Source: Candidatus Desulfovibrio intestinavium (lineage in GTDB: Bacteria; Desulfobacterota; Desulfovibrionia; Desulfovibrionales; Desulfovibrionaceae). From it: a stretch of 64,000 nucleotides of DNA. A program made the position numbers and the translations under genes. The stretch is from contig DWZD01000011.1 in assembly GCA_019118345.1 (NCBI GenBank), forward strand, positions 36,815 to 100,814. The letters are read 5' to 3'. Position 1 is the first letter of the stretch; every line of letters begins with the position of its first letter. Positions 1 to 8,757 of this stretch are shown here, one piece after another. The notes beneath the pieces were generated by a model. It saw only the letters and a list, made by a program, of their open reading frames with translations, was not told the origin of the DNA and did not search any database.

Positions 1-836
1 AGCGCATGCTGAACGTCATGCTGCATCCCACGCCCAATTCGGTCATGTTCTATGACATGATGGTGCTCATCGGCTACCTGACCCTCAATGCCATCATCGG
101 CTGGGTCACCCTGGAAGCCGAGCGGCTGGATGTGGAGCCGCCCAAGTGGGTCAAGCCCCTCATTTACCTGTCCATCATCTGGGCCTTCTCCATCCACACC
201 GTGACCGCCTTCCTCTACGCCGGCATTCCCGGCCGCCATTACTGGCTCACCGCCATCATGGCCGCCCGCTTCCTGTCCTCGGCGTTCTGTTCCGGTCCGG
301 CCATCCTGCTGCTGCTGGTCTTCCTCGTGCGTCGCCTCACCGGCTTTGACCCCGGTCGGGACGCGGTGAAGACCCTGACCATCATCATCACCTATGCCAT
401 GTGCATCAACGTGTTCTTCTACCTGCTGGAAATCTTCACCGCCTTCTATTCCGGCATTCCGGGGCATCAGCATCCCATCACCTTCCTGTTCGGCGGGCAT
501 GCCGGTCATGCCACCTGGGTGAGCAACTGGATGTGGGCCGCGGTCATCATGGCGCTGGCCTCGCTGGTCATCCTCATTCCCCCGGCATGGCGCAACGGGC
601 CGCTGCTGCCCCTTGCCCTGATCATGCTGGTGGTGGCCAGCTGGATCGACAAGGGCCTCGGCCTGCTCATCGGCGGTTTCACCCCCAACATGTTTGAAAC
701 CATCACGGACTACGCGCCCACCGGCATGGAAATTTCCGTGGCCCTCGGCGTGTACGCCATCGGCGCACTGGTGCTCTCCCTGCTCTGGAAGATCGCCCTT
801 GGCGTGAAGCGTGAGACGGGACATTTCAGCGACTAG
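1..836 (+). CDS. dsrP: DsrP-like NrfD-family membrane subunit (5' truncated)
   Basis: This is the C-terminal part of an integral membrane protein; the frame is open from base 3 to the TAG at 834-836, so the true start lies left of the window. About 278 residues are visible, most in hydrophobic helices separated by short loops, in the style of NrfD/PsrC quinone-interacting subunits. In the family DsrP is the quinone-binding subunit of the DsrMKJOP complex, which couples menaquinol to sulfite reduction through DsrC. The assignment rests on overall sequence character and on the sulfate-reducer context; full-length DsrP is near 380 residues, so roughly 100 are missing. A strong terminator follows at once, so this is the last gene of its operon. 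Another NrfD-type subunit is the main alternative. Confidence 0.8.
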   Translation, partial: RMLNVMLHPTPNSVMFYDMMVLIGYLTLNAIIGWVTLEAERLDVEPPKWVKPLIYLSIIWAFSIHTVTAFLYAGIPGRHYWLTAIMAARFLSSAFCSGPAILLLLVFLVRRLTGFDPGRDAVKTLTIIITYAMCINVFFYLLEIFTAFYSGIPGHQHPITFLFGGHAGHATWVSNWMWAAVIMALASLVILIPPAWRNGPLLPLALIMLVVASWIDKGLGLLIGGFTPNMFETITDYAPTGMEISVALGVYAIGALVLSLLWKIALGVKRETGHFSD

Positions 837-860
837 GCTGACCTCCCGCAAACATTCCGA

Positions 861-889
861 CCCCGTGCCCCGGCACGGGGTTTTTTTTT
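861..889 (+). terminator. Rho-independent terminator after dsrP
   Basis: A GC-rich perfect hairpin (CCCCGTGCC paired with GGCACGGGG) is followed by nine T residues, 25 bp after the dsrP stop. Confidence 0.9.
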
Positions 890-1025
890 ATGTGCAGGCA
901 GGCCCGGGAAGGCCCTGTGAATGAAGCGTTGCGGCTTGCGGTATTCTGGCGTATAGTCAGCGGGTTGGTCGGGCCAGCAGCCCGCCGTACATGCCCGTCA
1001 CCCCGCGACGATACAGGAGTTTGCC

Positions 1026-2357
1026 ATGCACGAAGCGCTCAAGGTAGCCACCACCATCTGCACGACCATGTTGCGCAACGGATATGACGCCCATATCGTC
1101 AATGCGCCCCTGCAGCAGCATCTGCTGGAGACGGGCGACGTGCCGGCTGTGGACATTGCCTGCGAGCCGGATATCGAGGTGCTCGGCAAGCTCTTTCCCG
1201 GGCTGATGCCTGCGGAGGGCGACAACCTGCTGGCGCAGCTGGAGGAAGACGGGGTCACGGTGCACCTGTACCCGCTGGTGGTGGAGGATTCCAGCCATCC
1301 CGAGCTGTCGCTCATGCGGATCACGCCCACCATTGCGGCCCAGCTCGAGCCGCGCGAACGGCTCAATCTGCGCCTGACCGGCTGCGGCATGCTGCAGGAT
1401 ACGAGCAATATCTATGCGGGCTTTGCCGAAGTCAAAACCGGCGCCATCCGCCTTTGCGGCCTGCCCGACGAAACCCTGCGCCACAATTACCGGCTGGCCA
1501 TCCGTGCCCTGCGCTTTGCGGCCAATTTCGATGTGCCCATCGAGCCGAATACCTGGCTGGCCATTGTGCGCAGCGCGTCCCGCGTGCTGGACTATGTGCC
1601 AGCTGCCGACATCGTGGACGAATGGCGGCAGGTCTCGGCCGAGTCCATGCACCGCTTCGTGCGCCTGATGTACGATGCCCAGATTCTGCAGGGCCTCATC
1701 CCCGAGGTGGCGGCCCTGGCCTGCATCCGCGAGCGCAACACCAATACCGGCGAGGAACAGTCGGTATTCGAGCATACCCTCGAGTGCATGAAGCGCTACC
1801 CGGAAAAGGATTTTCACTATGACTGGCTGGGCACGCTGGCCATGCTCTTCCACGACGTGGGCAAGCTCTTTACCGGCGAATATTTCGACGGCGAGATGAC
1901 CTTCTACCAGCATCACCGGGTGGGGGCCAAGGTCACGCGCAAGATTCTGCGCCGTCTGCATTTCACCACCGAGGACATTGATCTGCTGTGCCATCTGGTG
2001 CGCTATCATATGCGCTTCCACTTCATGATGACCGACCGCGGCATCCGGCGCTTCAAGGCCCTGGACGAATATCCCCGCCTCATCGCCATGGCCCGGGCCG
2101 ATGTGGAGGCCCGCGACGGCAACTTCACGGCCTTCAATCACAACATGAAGTATCTGGAGCGGGCGGAAACCCCGGAACAGATGCTGGAACCGCTGCTCAA
2201 CGGCAATCAGATCATGAACGAGACGCGCCTTGCGCCCGGCCCGCAGGTGGGCATCATCCGCGACGCGCTCCTGCAGGCCCAGATTGCCGGGGAAGTGACG
2301 GACAACGATTCCGCCGTGCGCTTTGTGCGCGCCTACGCCCGGCGCATCAGCGGCTAG
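1026..2357 (+). CDS. HD-domain protein related to CCA-adding enzymes, degenerate nucleotidyltransferase half
   Basis: A 443-residue protein with a class II CCA-adding enzyme/poly(A) polymerase layout plus a C-terminal HD domain. Residues 24-46 align with the nucleotidyltransferase signature, but the Gly-Gly pair reads Asn-Ala, the Arg-Asp pair reads Gln-Gln and the first Asp of DxD is Ala. Residues 154-174 resemble the head/neck segment (ALRFAANF). The HD domain looks intact, with H250 and HDVGK at 276-280 followed by further His residues, as expected for metal-dependent phosphohydrolases. I infer that nucleotide addition is lost while phosphohydrolase or RNA binding may remain. The start has AGGAG seven bases upstream. 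rlmN begins 7 bp after the stop, so the two are probably co-transcribed, suggesting an RNA-related role. Confidence 0.75.
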   Translation: MHEALKVATTICTTMLRNGYDAHIVNAPLQQHLLETGDVPAVDIACEPDIEVLGKLFPGLMPAEGDNLLAQLEEDGVTVHLYPLVVEDSSHPELSLMRITPTIAAQLEPRERLNLRLTGCGMLQDTSNIYAGFAEVKTGAIRLCGLPDETLRHNYRLAIRALRFAANFDVPIEPNTWLAIVRSASRVLDYVPAADIVDEWRQVSAESMHRFVRLMYDAQILQGLIPEVAALACIRERNTNTGEEQSVFEHTLECMKRYPEKDFHYDWLGTLAMLFHDVGKLFTGEYFDGEMTFYQHHRVGAKVTRKILRRLHFTTEDIDLLCHLVRYHMRFHFMMTDRGIRRFKALDEYPRLIAMARADVEARDGNFTAFNHNMKYLERAETPEQMLEPLLNGNQIMNETRLAPGPQVGIIRDALLQAQIAGEVTDNDSAVRFVRAYARRISG

Positions 2358-2364
2358 GGCGTCC

Positions 2365-3432
2365 ATGAAGAATCTGCTTGATCTGACCCTGCCTGAGCTG
2401 ACCGACTGGATGCAGGCCGAACTGGGCGAGCCGCGCTTCCGGGCCGTACAGGTCTGGCAGTGGCTCTGGCAGCGTATGGCCCGTTCCTTTGAGGAAATGA
2501 CCAACGTCTCCAAGGCCTGCCGCGCCCGTCTGGCCGCGTGCGCGACCATCGGCTGGCCCGAGGTGAGCCGCGTGCAGGAAAGCCGGGACGGCACCACCAA
2601 GTTCCTGCTGCGCCTTGCCGACGGCGCGGAAGTGGAAACCGTGCTCATCCCCTCGGAATCCCGTGACGGCAGCCGCCGCTGGACGCAGTGCCTGTCCTCG
2701 CAGGTGGGCTGTGCTATGGGCTGCACCTTTTGCAGTACCGGCGGCATGGGCTTTGAGCGCAACATGAGCATGGGCGAGATTCTGGGCCAGATTCTTGTGG
2801 CGCGCGCCCATCTGGGCGACAACCGGCCCGATTGGCCCATCTTGCGCAATCTTGTCTTCATGGGCATGGGCGAACCCCTGCTCAATCTGCGCGAGGTCAT
2901 GCGCGCCCTGCAAAGCCTCAATGACGACCGCGGCCTCAATTTCTCGCCGCGCCGCATCACCGTTTCCACCTGCGGCATCGAAAAGGGCCTGCGTGAACTG
3001 GGCGAAAGCGGGCTGGCCTTTCTGGCCGTGTCCCTGCATGCGCCCAATCAGGCCCTGCGGGAACGCATCATGCCCAAGGCCGCCCGCTGGCCGCTGCCGG
3101 ATCTGCTGGCTACCCTGAAATCCTATCCGCTCAAGACGCGGGAACGCATCACCTTTGAATACCTGCTGCTGGGCGGGGTCAACGACGGCCCGGAACATGC
3201 GCGCGAGCTGGCGCGGCTGGTCAGCGACATCAAGGGCAAGCTCAATCTCATCGTCTATAATCCCGCCGAGAATGCCCCCTACGAAGCGCCATCGCCCGAA
3301 CGGGTGCTGGCCTTCGAGAAGATGCTCTGGGATCGCCACATCACCGCCATTGTCCGCAAGTCCAAGGGGCAGGACATCAAGGCCGCCTGCGGTCAGCTCA
3401 AGGCCGAACAGGCCGCCCGCCATCCCGCGTGA
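2365..3432 (+). CDS. rlmN: 23S rRNA (adenine2503-C2)/tRNA (adenine37-C2) methyltransferase RlmN
   Basis: A 355-residue radical SAM enzyme that methylates C2 of A2503 in 23S rRNA and, in many bacteria, A37 of some tRNAs. The CxxxCxxC cluster that binds the 4Fe-4S is at C116, C120 and C123. The conserved methyl-carrying cysteine near the C-terminus is Cys342 in the context DIKAACGQL. The length is typical. The chosen ATG lies 7 bp after the previous stop; an in-frame extension upstream would overlap that gene and has no ribosome site. It forms an operon with the HD protein and ends before a bidirectional hairpin. Confidence 0.96.
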   Translation: MKNLLDLTLPELTDWMQAELGEPRFRAVQVWQWLWQRMARSFEEMTNVSKACRARLAACATIGWPEVSRVQESRDGTTKFLLRLADGAEVETVLIPSESRDGSRRWTQCLSSQVGCAMGCTFCSTGGMGFERNMSMGEILGQILVARAHLGDNRPDWPILRNLVFMGMGEPLLNLREVMRALQSLNDDRGLNFSPRRITVSTCGIEKGLRELGESGLAFLAVSLHAPNQALRERIMPKAARWPLPDLLATLKSYPLKTRERITFEYLLLGGVNDGPEHARELARLVSDIKGKLNLIVYNPAENAPYEAPSPERVLAFEKMLWDRHITAIVRKSKGQDIKAACGQLKAEQAARHPA

Positions 3433-3600
3433 GGCAGGCACGGCCCGCTGGGTGCCGCTGCCGTTCCCGGCACCCGCGTTGTTGCCGCCGCAGGCCCGGG
3501 GCGTGCGTTGCCCGCCATGTCAGCTCCGCCTGCCGGCAGGCCCGCGTGCCGGGCCGTGCCCCGACGCGAAAGGAGCGACCGAAAACGTCCCGAAGAAACG

Positions 3601-3640
3601 GCAACGGGGAACATCGCAGGATGTTCCCCGTTGCTTGTTT
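3601..3640. terminator. Bidirectional terminator between rlmN and the OB-fold gene
   Basis: A perfect 15-bp stem (3601-3615 with 3620-3634) with a GCAG loop sits between convergent genes. A T-rich run follows on the plus strand and CGTTTCTTC follows on the minus strand, so it can serve both directions. Confidence 0.85.
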
Positions 3641-3702
3641 CTGGCTGGGATCGACTGCCGGTCGCGGCGCTCGCGCGTCCGGCGAGGTCGCGCGGGAAGA
3701 CG

Positions 3703-4071
3703 TCAGGGCAGCACTTCGATATAGCGCACGCGCAAATGCGTATCCATGCGTTCGGGGTGACGCTTGCCGCCGACTTCGCCGGTCAGGCGCACCGTCTGCT
3801 CGGGGCGCACGTCAAGCTGACCGAAAACATGCGGCGGAATGTCCACGATCATCTGGCCACCCTCGCTTTCAAAGGTATAGCGGTTTTTGTGCTCGCGGCG
3901 CACAATGTGCCCGCTCAGGACGCAGGTGGTCATTTCCTCGGCGTCAGCGCACTCCCGCAGGCTGGAGGCCGGCGCGTTGGTGGCGCTGGGGCCAAGGAAG
4001 GCCGCTTCTGCCGGGCAGGGGGGCAGCAGCGACAACAGGGCAAGAGCGAGAAGGGGGAAAGATATCCGCAT
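3703..4071 (-). CDS. Secreted NirD/YgiW/YdeI-type OB-fold protein
   Basis: A 122-residue protein with a clear Sec signal peptide (basic MRIS, hydrophobic core, Ala-Glu-Ala-Ala end), so it acts in the periplasm. The mature part (CVLSGHIV, YTFESEGG, RLTGEVG) matches the bacterial OB-fold (BOF) family, whose members are small stress-related periplasmic proteins of uncertain ligand. The ATG at 4071 is preferred over an in-frame GTG three codons upstream because GAGG sits eight bases before it. The gene lies 18 bp after the NTF2-like gene, so the two form a small operon of secreted proteins. The precise function is unknown. Confidence 0.8.
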   Translation of the reverse strand: MRISFPLLALALLSLLPPCPAEAAFLGPSATNAPASSLRECADAEEMTTCVLSGHIVRREHKNRYTFESEGGQMIVDIPPHVFGQLDVRPEQTVRLTGEVGGKRHPERMDTHLRVRYIEVLP

Positions 4072-4089
4072 GGTTGACACCTCAGACGC

Positions 4090-4560
4090 TTAGCGAAGGG
4101 CGCAATTGCCGTCCTTGCAGTCGGCGGACGGCACCACCGGCGTGGCCTGGAACAGGACGACCTGTTCCTGATTGCCGTTCTTGGCAATGACGATGGAATA
4201 ACGCATGAGGCCCTCGGGCAGGGTGGGCGTGGCCTTGCCGCGCAGGATGCCGTTGCCGGTCATGAGCGTGCAGTCGCCGACCATGCTGCGCCGCAGGTTG
4301 GTCAGGGTCAGGTGATTGATCACAAGCTGCTTGTTCCTGATGCTTTGGATAAAATGCTCCTTGTCCTGAATGTGCCCGTTGGCGGCCACATGCCAGTAAT
4401 TGGGCGCAAGGATCTTTTCCAGCATGTCCGCATCAGCGCTGATGACGGCGTTGGCGTAGAGTTCGACGACATCGGCCTTGGCGGAGGCCGAGCGGGAACC
4501 GAGGGTCAGGGCAAGGGCCAACACGGCAAGGGCCAGGAGGCTGGTACGCAGAAACTTCAT
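4090..4560 (-). CDS. Secreted NTF2-like (DUF4440-type) protein
   Basis: A 156-residue protein with an N-terminal signal peptide (MKFLRTS then a long Leu/Ala core ending SASA). The mature sequence has the pattern of a nuclear-transport-factor-2-like fold used by DUF4440/SnoaL proteins: an amphipathic first helix, LAPNYWHV, then strands such as YSIVIAKNG. These folds bind small hydrophobic ligands or act as enzymes, but nothing here fixes a substrate. The ATG at 4560 has AGGAG six bases upstream; a TTG two codons earlier is less likely. First gene of a two-gene secreted-protein operon with the OB-fold gene. Confidence 0.75.
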   Translation of the reverse strand: MKFLRTSLLALAVLALALTLGSRSASAKADVVELYANAVISADADMLEKILAPNYWHVAANGHIQDKEHFIQSIRNKQLVINHLTLTNLRRSMVGDCTLMTGNGILRGKATPTLPEGLMRYSIVIAKNGNQEQVVLFQATPVVPSADCKDGNCALR

Positions 4561-4718
4561 GGTCAACTCCTTGGGACAGTCAGAATGAATGTGGCGGGTG
4601 CAAATTGCCCACGTCCTTTCAGGCTACGTCCTGCGCCGCAACGCTGTCAAGCCGGGATGCGTTGCCAAGCAGGACGCTTTGCCCTATCATTGAAAAAACG
4701 CACTGTAGAGAGGAATCC

Positions 4719-5633
4719 ATGCTGACCAATGTCCTGCAAAGCATCGGCAACACCCCCCTGTTACAATTATCTCCGCTGTGCAGCGATTTGCCCGGCACGG
4801 TCTGGCTCAAGCTGGAAAACGGCAATCCCGGTGGTTCCATCAAGGATCGCGTGGCCTTCCACATGATCGAGCGGGCGCTTGACCGGGGCGATGTGCTGCC
4901 CGGCGGGACGCTGGTGGAGGCCACCAGCGGCAATCTGGGCATCGGACTGGCCATGGTGGCGGCGGTGCGCGGCCTGAAATGCGTGCTGACCATGCCGGAG
5001 ACCATGAGCATTGAGCGGCGCCGCCTGCTGGCGGCTCTGGGGGCTGAAGTGATACTGACGCCGGCTGCGGACGGCATGGACGGCGCGCTCAAAACCGCCG
5101 AGAAGCTGGCCGCCGAGCGCGGGGGACTCATTCTCGGGCAATTCACCAACCCCTGGGCCGTGGAGGCGCATTACCACACCACCGGGCCGGAAATCTTCCA
5201 TGACAGCGTGGGCACCATGCAGGTTCTTGTGGCGGGCGTGGGGTCGGGTTCCTCCATTACCGGCATCGGCCGCTATCTCAAGGAGAACGGTACCGACGTC
5301 AGCGTGTTTGCCGTGGAACCCGCCGAATCGCCGCTGCTCTCCGGCGGCAGGGCCGCACCGCACGGCATTCAGGGCATCGGGGCCAACTTTGTCCCGGCCA
5401 TTCTGGATCGGGAGCTGCTGGACGGCGTACTGACCGTGAGCACCGAGGAGGCCGTGAAAACCGCGCGTCTGCTCATGCGCGCCTGCGGCGTCTGCGCGGG
5501 CATCTCCTCCGGGGCCAATGTGGCCGCCGCCCTGCGTGTGGCTGCCCGGCCCGCCATGCGCGGCAAGCACATCGTCACGCTGGCCTGCGATACCGGGGAA
5601 CGCTACATGTCCACGGAACTGTTCGCAAAATAG
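4719..5633 (+). CDS. cysM: Cysteine synthase (PLP-dependent O-acetylserine sulfhydrylase)
   Basis: A 304-residue fold-type II PLP enzyme joining O-acetylserine (or a related serine ester) with sulfide or thiosulfate to make cysteine. The PLP lysine is K42 in PGGSIKDR, the substrate loop is TSGNLGIG, and the phosphate-binding glycine loop is GSGSSITG. The short length and the lack of the C-terminal extension of CysK are nearer to CysM, but CysK/CysM cannot be separated firmly by eye. The chosen ATG has GAGAGGA upstream; the frame is open further upstream without a ribosome site. It is transcribed divergently from the NTF2-like gene. Confidence 0.88.
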   Translation: MLTNVLQSIGNTPLLQLSPLCSDLPGTVWLKLENGNPGGSIKDRVAFHMIERALDRGDVLPGGTLVEATSGNLGIGLAMVAAVRGLKCVLTMPETMSIERRRLLAALGAEVILTPAADGMDGALKTAEKLAAERGGLILGQFTNPWAVEAHYHTTGPEIFHDSVGTMQVLVAGVGSGSSITGIGRYLKENGTDVSVFAVEPAESPLLSGGRAAPHGIQGIGANFVPAILDRELLDGVLTVSTEEAVKTARLLMRACGVCAGISSGANVAAALRVAARPAMRGKHIVTLACDTGERYMSTELFAK

Positions 5634-5686
5634 TCCGGGACAGGCGGGCTGGCCCTGGCGCTCCGGCCCTTTGCGGACAAGAGCGC

Positions 5687-5713
5687 TAATCTTTTTTCGC
5701 CATCTGCCGTAAA
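5687..5713 (+). promoter_or_regulatory. Sigma-28 (FliA)-like promoter of cheV
   Basis: TAATCTTT, 11 nt, GCCGTAAA, compared with the enterobacterial consensus TAAAGTTT-N11-GCCGATAA. The box ends 51 bp before the cheV ATG. Confidence 0.7.
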
Positions 5714-5764
5714 GAAGGAGAGAATGCCCCGCACGGGGCTGTACCGCCACCATCCGGAGTGCAT

Positions 5765-6715
5765 ATGTCGCAAACCAACATCCTGCTTGAAACCGGCACC
5801 AACGAACTGGAAATCGTGGAGTTCTACGTCAACCAGGACGGTTATGAGGGACATTACGGACTCAACGTGGCCAAGGTGGTGGAGATCATTCGCCGTCAGA
5901 ACGTCACCGCCATGCCGGAAATGCGTCATCCCGCCGTGCTCGGGGCCTTTTCCCACCGCAACGGTCGCATCGTGCCGCTCATCGACATGGCCAAATATCT
6001 GGGCAGCACGCCCATTGCCAATGACGACGCCAAGATTATCGTCACGGAATTCAATACGGTCTGTACCGGCTTTCTCGTTTCAGGGGTCAATCGCATCTAT
6101 CGCCTGAGCTGGACGGATGTGGAAGCGCCGGGCAAGTTCCTGCAAAATATCAGCCAGAGTTCCGTCATCGGCGTGGTGCGGCTGGAGGAGCGGGTCATCT
6201 TCCTGCTCGACCTGGAAGCCATTGTGGCCGAACTGCATCCGGCCATGGCCATCCGCTTTGACCTCAACAATGCCCGGCAGCCGGTGGAAGGGCAGGTGTT
6301 CAACATCCTGCATGTGGACGACTCCTCGTCCATCAGGACGCTGGTGCTCGACCTGCTGACCAAGGAAGGGCGCTTCCATGTCAAGCAGTGCGTCAACGGG
6401 CAGGAGGCCTGGAACGAACTCTGCCGCCTGCGCCGCCTGTGCGAGGAGAACAATGTGCCCATTTCGCATTATGTGCAGGGCATCATCACCGATATTGAAA
6501 TGCCGACCATGGACGGTCTGGCCCTGTGCAAGCACATCAAGGAGGATGCCATCCTCAAGGCCCTGCCCGTGGCCATCTTCTCGTCCATGATCAATGAAAG
6601 TCTGGCCCGCAAGTGTGCGGTTGTGGGCGCCGATGCCCAGTACACCAAGCCCGACCTCAAGGCCCTGTCCGAAAAGTTGTATGAGCTGGTGCTGGCGGCC
6701 TGGGGGAAGGACTAA
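5765..6715 (+). CDS. cheV: Chemotaxis coupling protein CheV (CheW + receiver)
   Basis: A 316-residue two-domain cytoplasmic protein. Residues about 8-160 form a CheW-like domain (GLNVAKVVEII, GRIVPLIDMAKYL) that docks to the receptor-CheA array. Residues about 175-316 form a receiver with the acidic pair in HVDDSSS, the phospho-acceptor Asp in ITDIEMP, the Ser switch in IFSSM and the conserved Lys in YTKPD. CheV tunes receptor-kinase coupling and may act as a phosphate sink. The ATG at 5765 has GGAG five bases upstream; a GTG two codons earlier is less well placed. Single-gene unit between a sigma-28-like promoter and a strong terminator. Confidence 0.92.
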   Translation: MSQTNILLETGTNELEIVEFYVNQDGYEGHYGLNVAKVVEIIRRQNVTAMPEMRHPAVLGAFSHRNGRIVPLIDMAKYLGSTPIANDDAKIIVTEFNTVCTGFLVSGVNRIYRLSWTDVEAPGKFLQNISQSSVIGVVRLEERVIFLLDLEAIVAELHPAMAIRFDLNNARQPVEGQVFNILHVDDSSSIRTLVLDLLTKEGRFHVKQCVNGQEAWNELCRLRRLCEENNVPISHYVQGIITDIEMPTMDGLALCKHIKEDAILKALPVAIFSSMINESLARKCAVVGADAQYTKPDLKALSEKLYELVLAAWGKD

Positions 6716-6785
6716 GGCCAAAAGGAAAAACGCGCCGCGCGGCAGGGCATTGCCCGCTGGCCGCGCCGGCAGGAGCAAGCGTTTC

Positions 6786-6818
6786 GGGGAGGGCGGCAGC
6801 CCTCCCCGATGTTTTTTT
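6786..6818 (+). terminator. Terminator after cheV
   Basis: A 9-bp stem (GGGGAGGGC with GCCCTCCCC), loop GGCA, then a T run at 6812-6818. Confidence 0.9.
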
Positions 6819-7043
6819 GCGCAAGGCCCGTCCGCTGCCGCGGCCAGCCTCTGCCGGGGCGGCGGGCATCTTCCGCCGTATGCGCCCTGCCGGCTGGAAC
6901 GGAGGCCGCATTGCCCGGAAAGGGCGGGCCGGGCCTCGACGGCGGACAGTGCGCCGCAAGGGCCTCCGGCGGCATAAGCGGCGCGACAGGGGAGAGGGTT
7001 GAGGGCTTTTCTCAGGATGGGGCAGCGGGGCGGCCTGCCGGGG

Positions 7044-8600
7044 CTAGTCGCGACGGCGCCGCCGCAGGAAACGCCCGAGCATATCCGCCAGCTCGGCCCG
7101 GCGCAGACCGGCAAGGGCCGGCAGCAGAAGGACGGCAGCCCCCACGGCCATCGTATAGAGCACACCCGCACAGATGAAGCGCGGCAGGGAGGTTGCCGGG
7201 CCGAGGCCCATGCCCAGGGTCAGCTGGTGGCAGCCGAGGGCCAGCCCCAGCAGAATGGCCAGACACCAGAACTGATGGGCCAGATTGCGCCACCAGGAGA
7301 AGGGGATGAGGCGCGAGGCCAGGAAAAGCTGGATGTTGACGGTGACAAACTGGACGAGGACGGTTTTGCAGGCCAGCCCCACGGCGCCCAGATGCAGGCC
7401 GAAATAGCGTTCGGGCGCGAGCAGCAGCCAGACGGCGGCAAAGCCGTAGACGGCGTCCAGCATGGTGATGTTGCGCGTGGTGCGGGTGCGTCCGGCGGCA
7501 TGGAAGACCGAGCTGGCCAGCTGCAGATAGGCCTGATGCAGGGGGTAGAAGGCCATGATCTGTACGGGCAGGACAGCGGCGGCGAAGTCCTCGCCGCCGA
7601 AGAGGTTGACCAGAGCCGGGGCTTCCACGGCGCTGAAGCAGGAAAAATAGGCGGCCACGGCATAGAGCAGGGGGGCGAAGCGCTGCATGATGCGGCCCAT
7701 GCCCTCCATATCCTTCTTGCCCCAGGCAATGGAGAACTCGCGCATGATGAGCGGGGTCATGGCCGAGACGAAGAGAAAGCAGGCGATGCAGACCTTTTGC
7801 GCCAGGGCGTAATAGGCCTGCTGGGTGCTGCCGTCAAACCACTGGAGCAGCCAGCGTTCCACGCTGAGCATGGCAAAGGTCAGCAGGGCCTGCACAAAGA
7901 GCGGGTGGCTGTAGTCAAAGAATTCGCGGGCATAGGCGCGGGTCTGGTCGCCATCCAGCCGCAGGCTGAAGCGCCCCCCCTGCCCGAAGCGTTCCTCCCA
8001 GGCCTTCTTGCTCACGATCCAGTAGCCCAGGGCTGTGGCGGCCAGCATGGCGTACTGCTGGCCGAAGAGGGTGCCGATATTGAGTATGTCCAGCCAGTAG
8101 AGGCCCACCAGGGCAAAGACCGCCAGCAGGGCAATGACGCTGCGGGAGAGTTCCGAGGGCACGGTGGCGCCCACGGCGTCGTTCATGGAGCGCAGCACCC
8201 GGCCCCACCAGGTGAGAAAGGCCCAGAACGCCGCCAGCGGGGCCAGCCAGCCCGGCACGTCCGGCATGAGCAGCCCGCCCACGGGGCCGATCTGCATGAG
8301 GGCGGCCACGGCCAGACTGACGACGGCCACCAGCAGGCTCACCCGCAGATAGAAGGCGATGAGGCCGGTTTCGTGCTGGCGGCGGGACAGGGCATTGTAG
8401 AAGCAGGTGGAGGTGCCCATGTCGAGAAAGCCGGAAAGCTGCTGGAAGAGATTGGTGGCAAAGCTGTAGTTGCCGTACATCTGCGGCCCGAGCGCGCGGG
8501 GCAGAATGGCCTCCATGACAAGATACACGGGCACGGAGGCCACATTGGCCAGCAGTTTGGAAAGATAGCGGCGCGCCAGGGTGGGGGTTGCTTTCTGCAT
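7044..8600 (-). CDS. Polysaccharide/lipid-linked oligosaccharide flippase (Wzx/MATE-like)
   Basis: A 518-residue integral membrane protein with about 12-14 predicted helices, in the polysaccharide-biosynthesis (Wzx/RfbX) branch of the MOP superfamily. The opening pattern ([20 protein letters not shown], then [15 protein letters not shown]) is characteristic. Such proteins flip lipid-linked glycans across the inner membrane for O-antigen, capsule or glycoprotein assembly. No ligase or polymerase is adjacent, but an aminotransferase and a glycosyltransferase that could build its cargo lie 7 kb away. The start at 8600 gives the expected cytoplasmic N-terminus, although its ribosome site is weak. 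Divergent from ilvD; no clear terminator was seen downstream. Confidence 0.82.
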   Translation of the reverse strand: MQKATPTLARRYLSKLLANVASVPVYLVMEAILPRALGPQMYGNYSFATNLFQQLSGFLDMGTSTCFYNALSRRQHETGLIAFYLRVSLLVAVVSLAVAALMQIGPVGGLLMPDVPGWLAPLAAFWAFLTWWGRVLRSMNDAVGATVPSELSRSVIALLAVFALVGLYWLDILNIGTLFGQQYAMLAATALGYWIVSKKAWEERFGQGGRFSLRLDGDQTRAYAREFFDYSHPLFVQALLTFAMLSVERWLLQWFDGSTQQAYYALAQKVCIACFLFVSAMTPLIMREFSIAWGKKDMEGMGRIMQRFAPLLYAVAAYFSCFSAVEAPALVNLFGGEDFAAAVLPVQIMAFYPLHQAYLQLASSVFHAAGRTRTTRNITMLDAVYGFAAVWLLLAPERYFGLHLGAVGLACKTVLVQFVTVNIQLFLASRLIPFSWWRNLAHQFWCLAILLGLALGCHQLTLGMGLGPATSLPRFICAGVLYTMAVGAAVLLLPALAGLRRAELADMLGRFLRRRRRD

Positions 8601-8757
8601 GGCCGCCAGACTAGCCGACTTCCGCCCGTCTTTTCAAGGTGATTTGCGCCGGGCCGGAAGCGGCGGGCCTTTTCAAGGCAGGGTTTTTGCCGTACAAAAA
8701 AGGCTGCTCGGGCGCGAGTTCCCGGGCTGTTTCGTCATTCAGCACAAGGATTGCGTC

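Noticed and set aside
5724..6107. Open frame with a strong ribosome site (GAAGGAG) just before cheV
   Set aside because: It overlaps cheV out of frame and has no recognisable product; the site may only mark the cheV leader.
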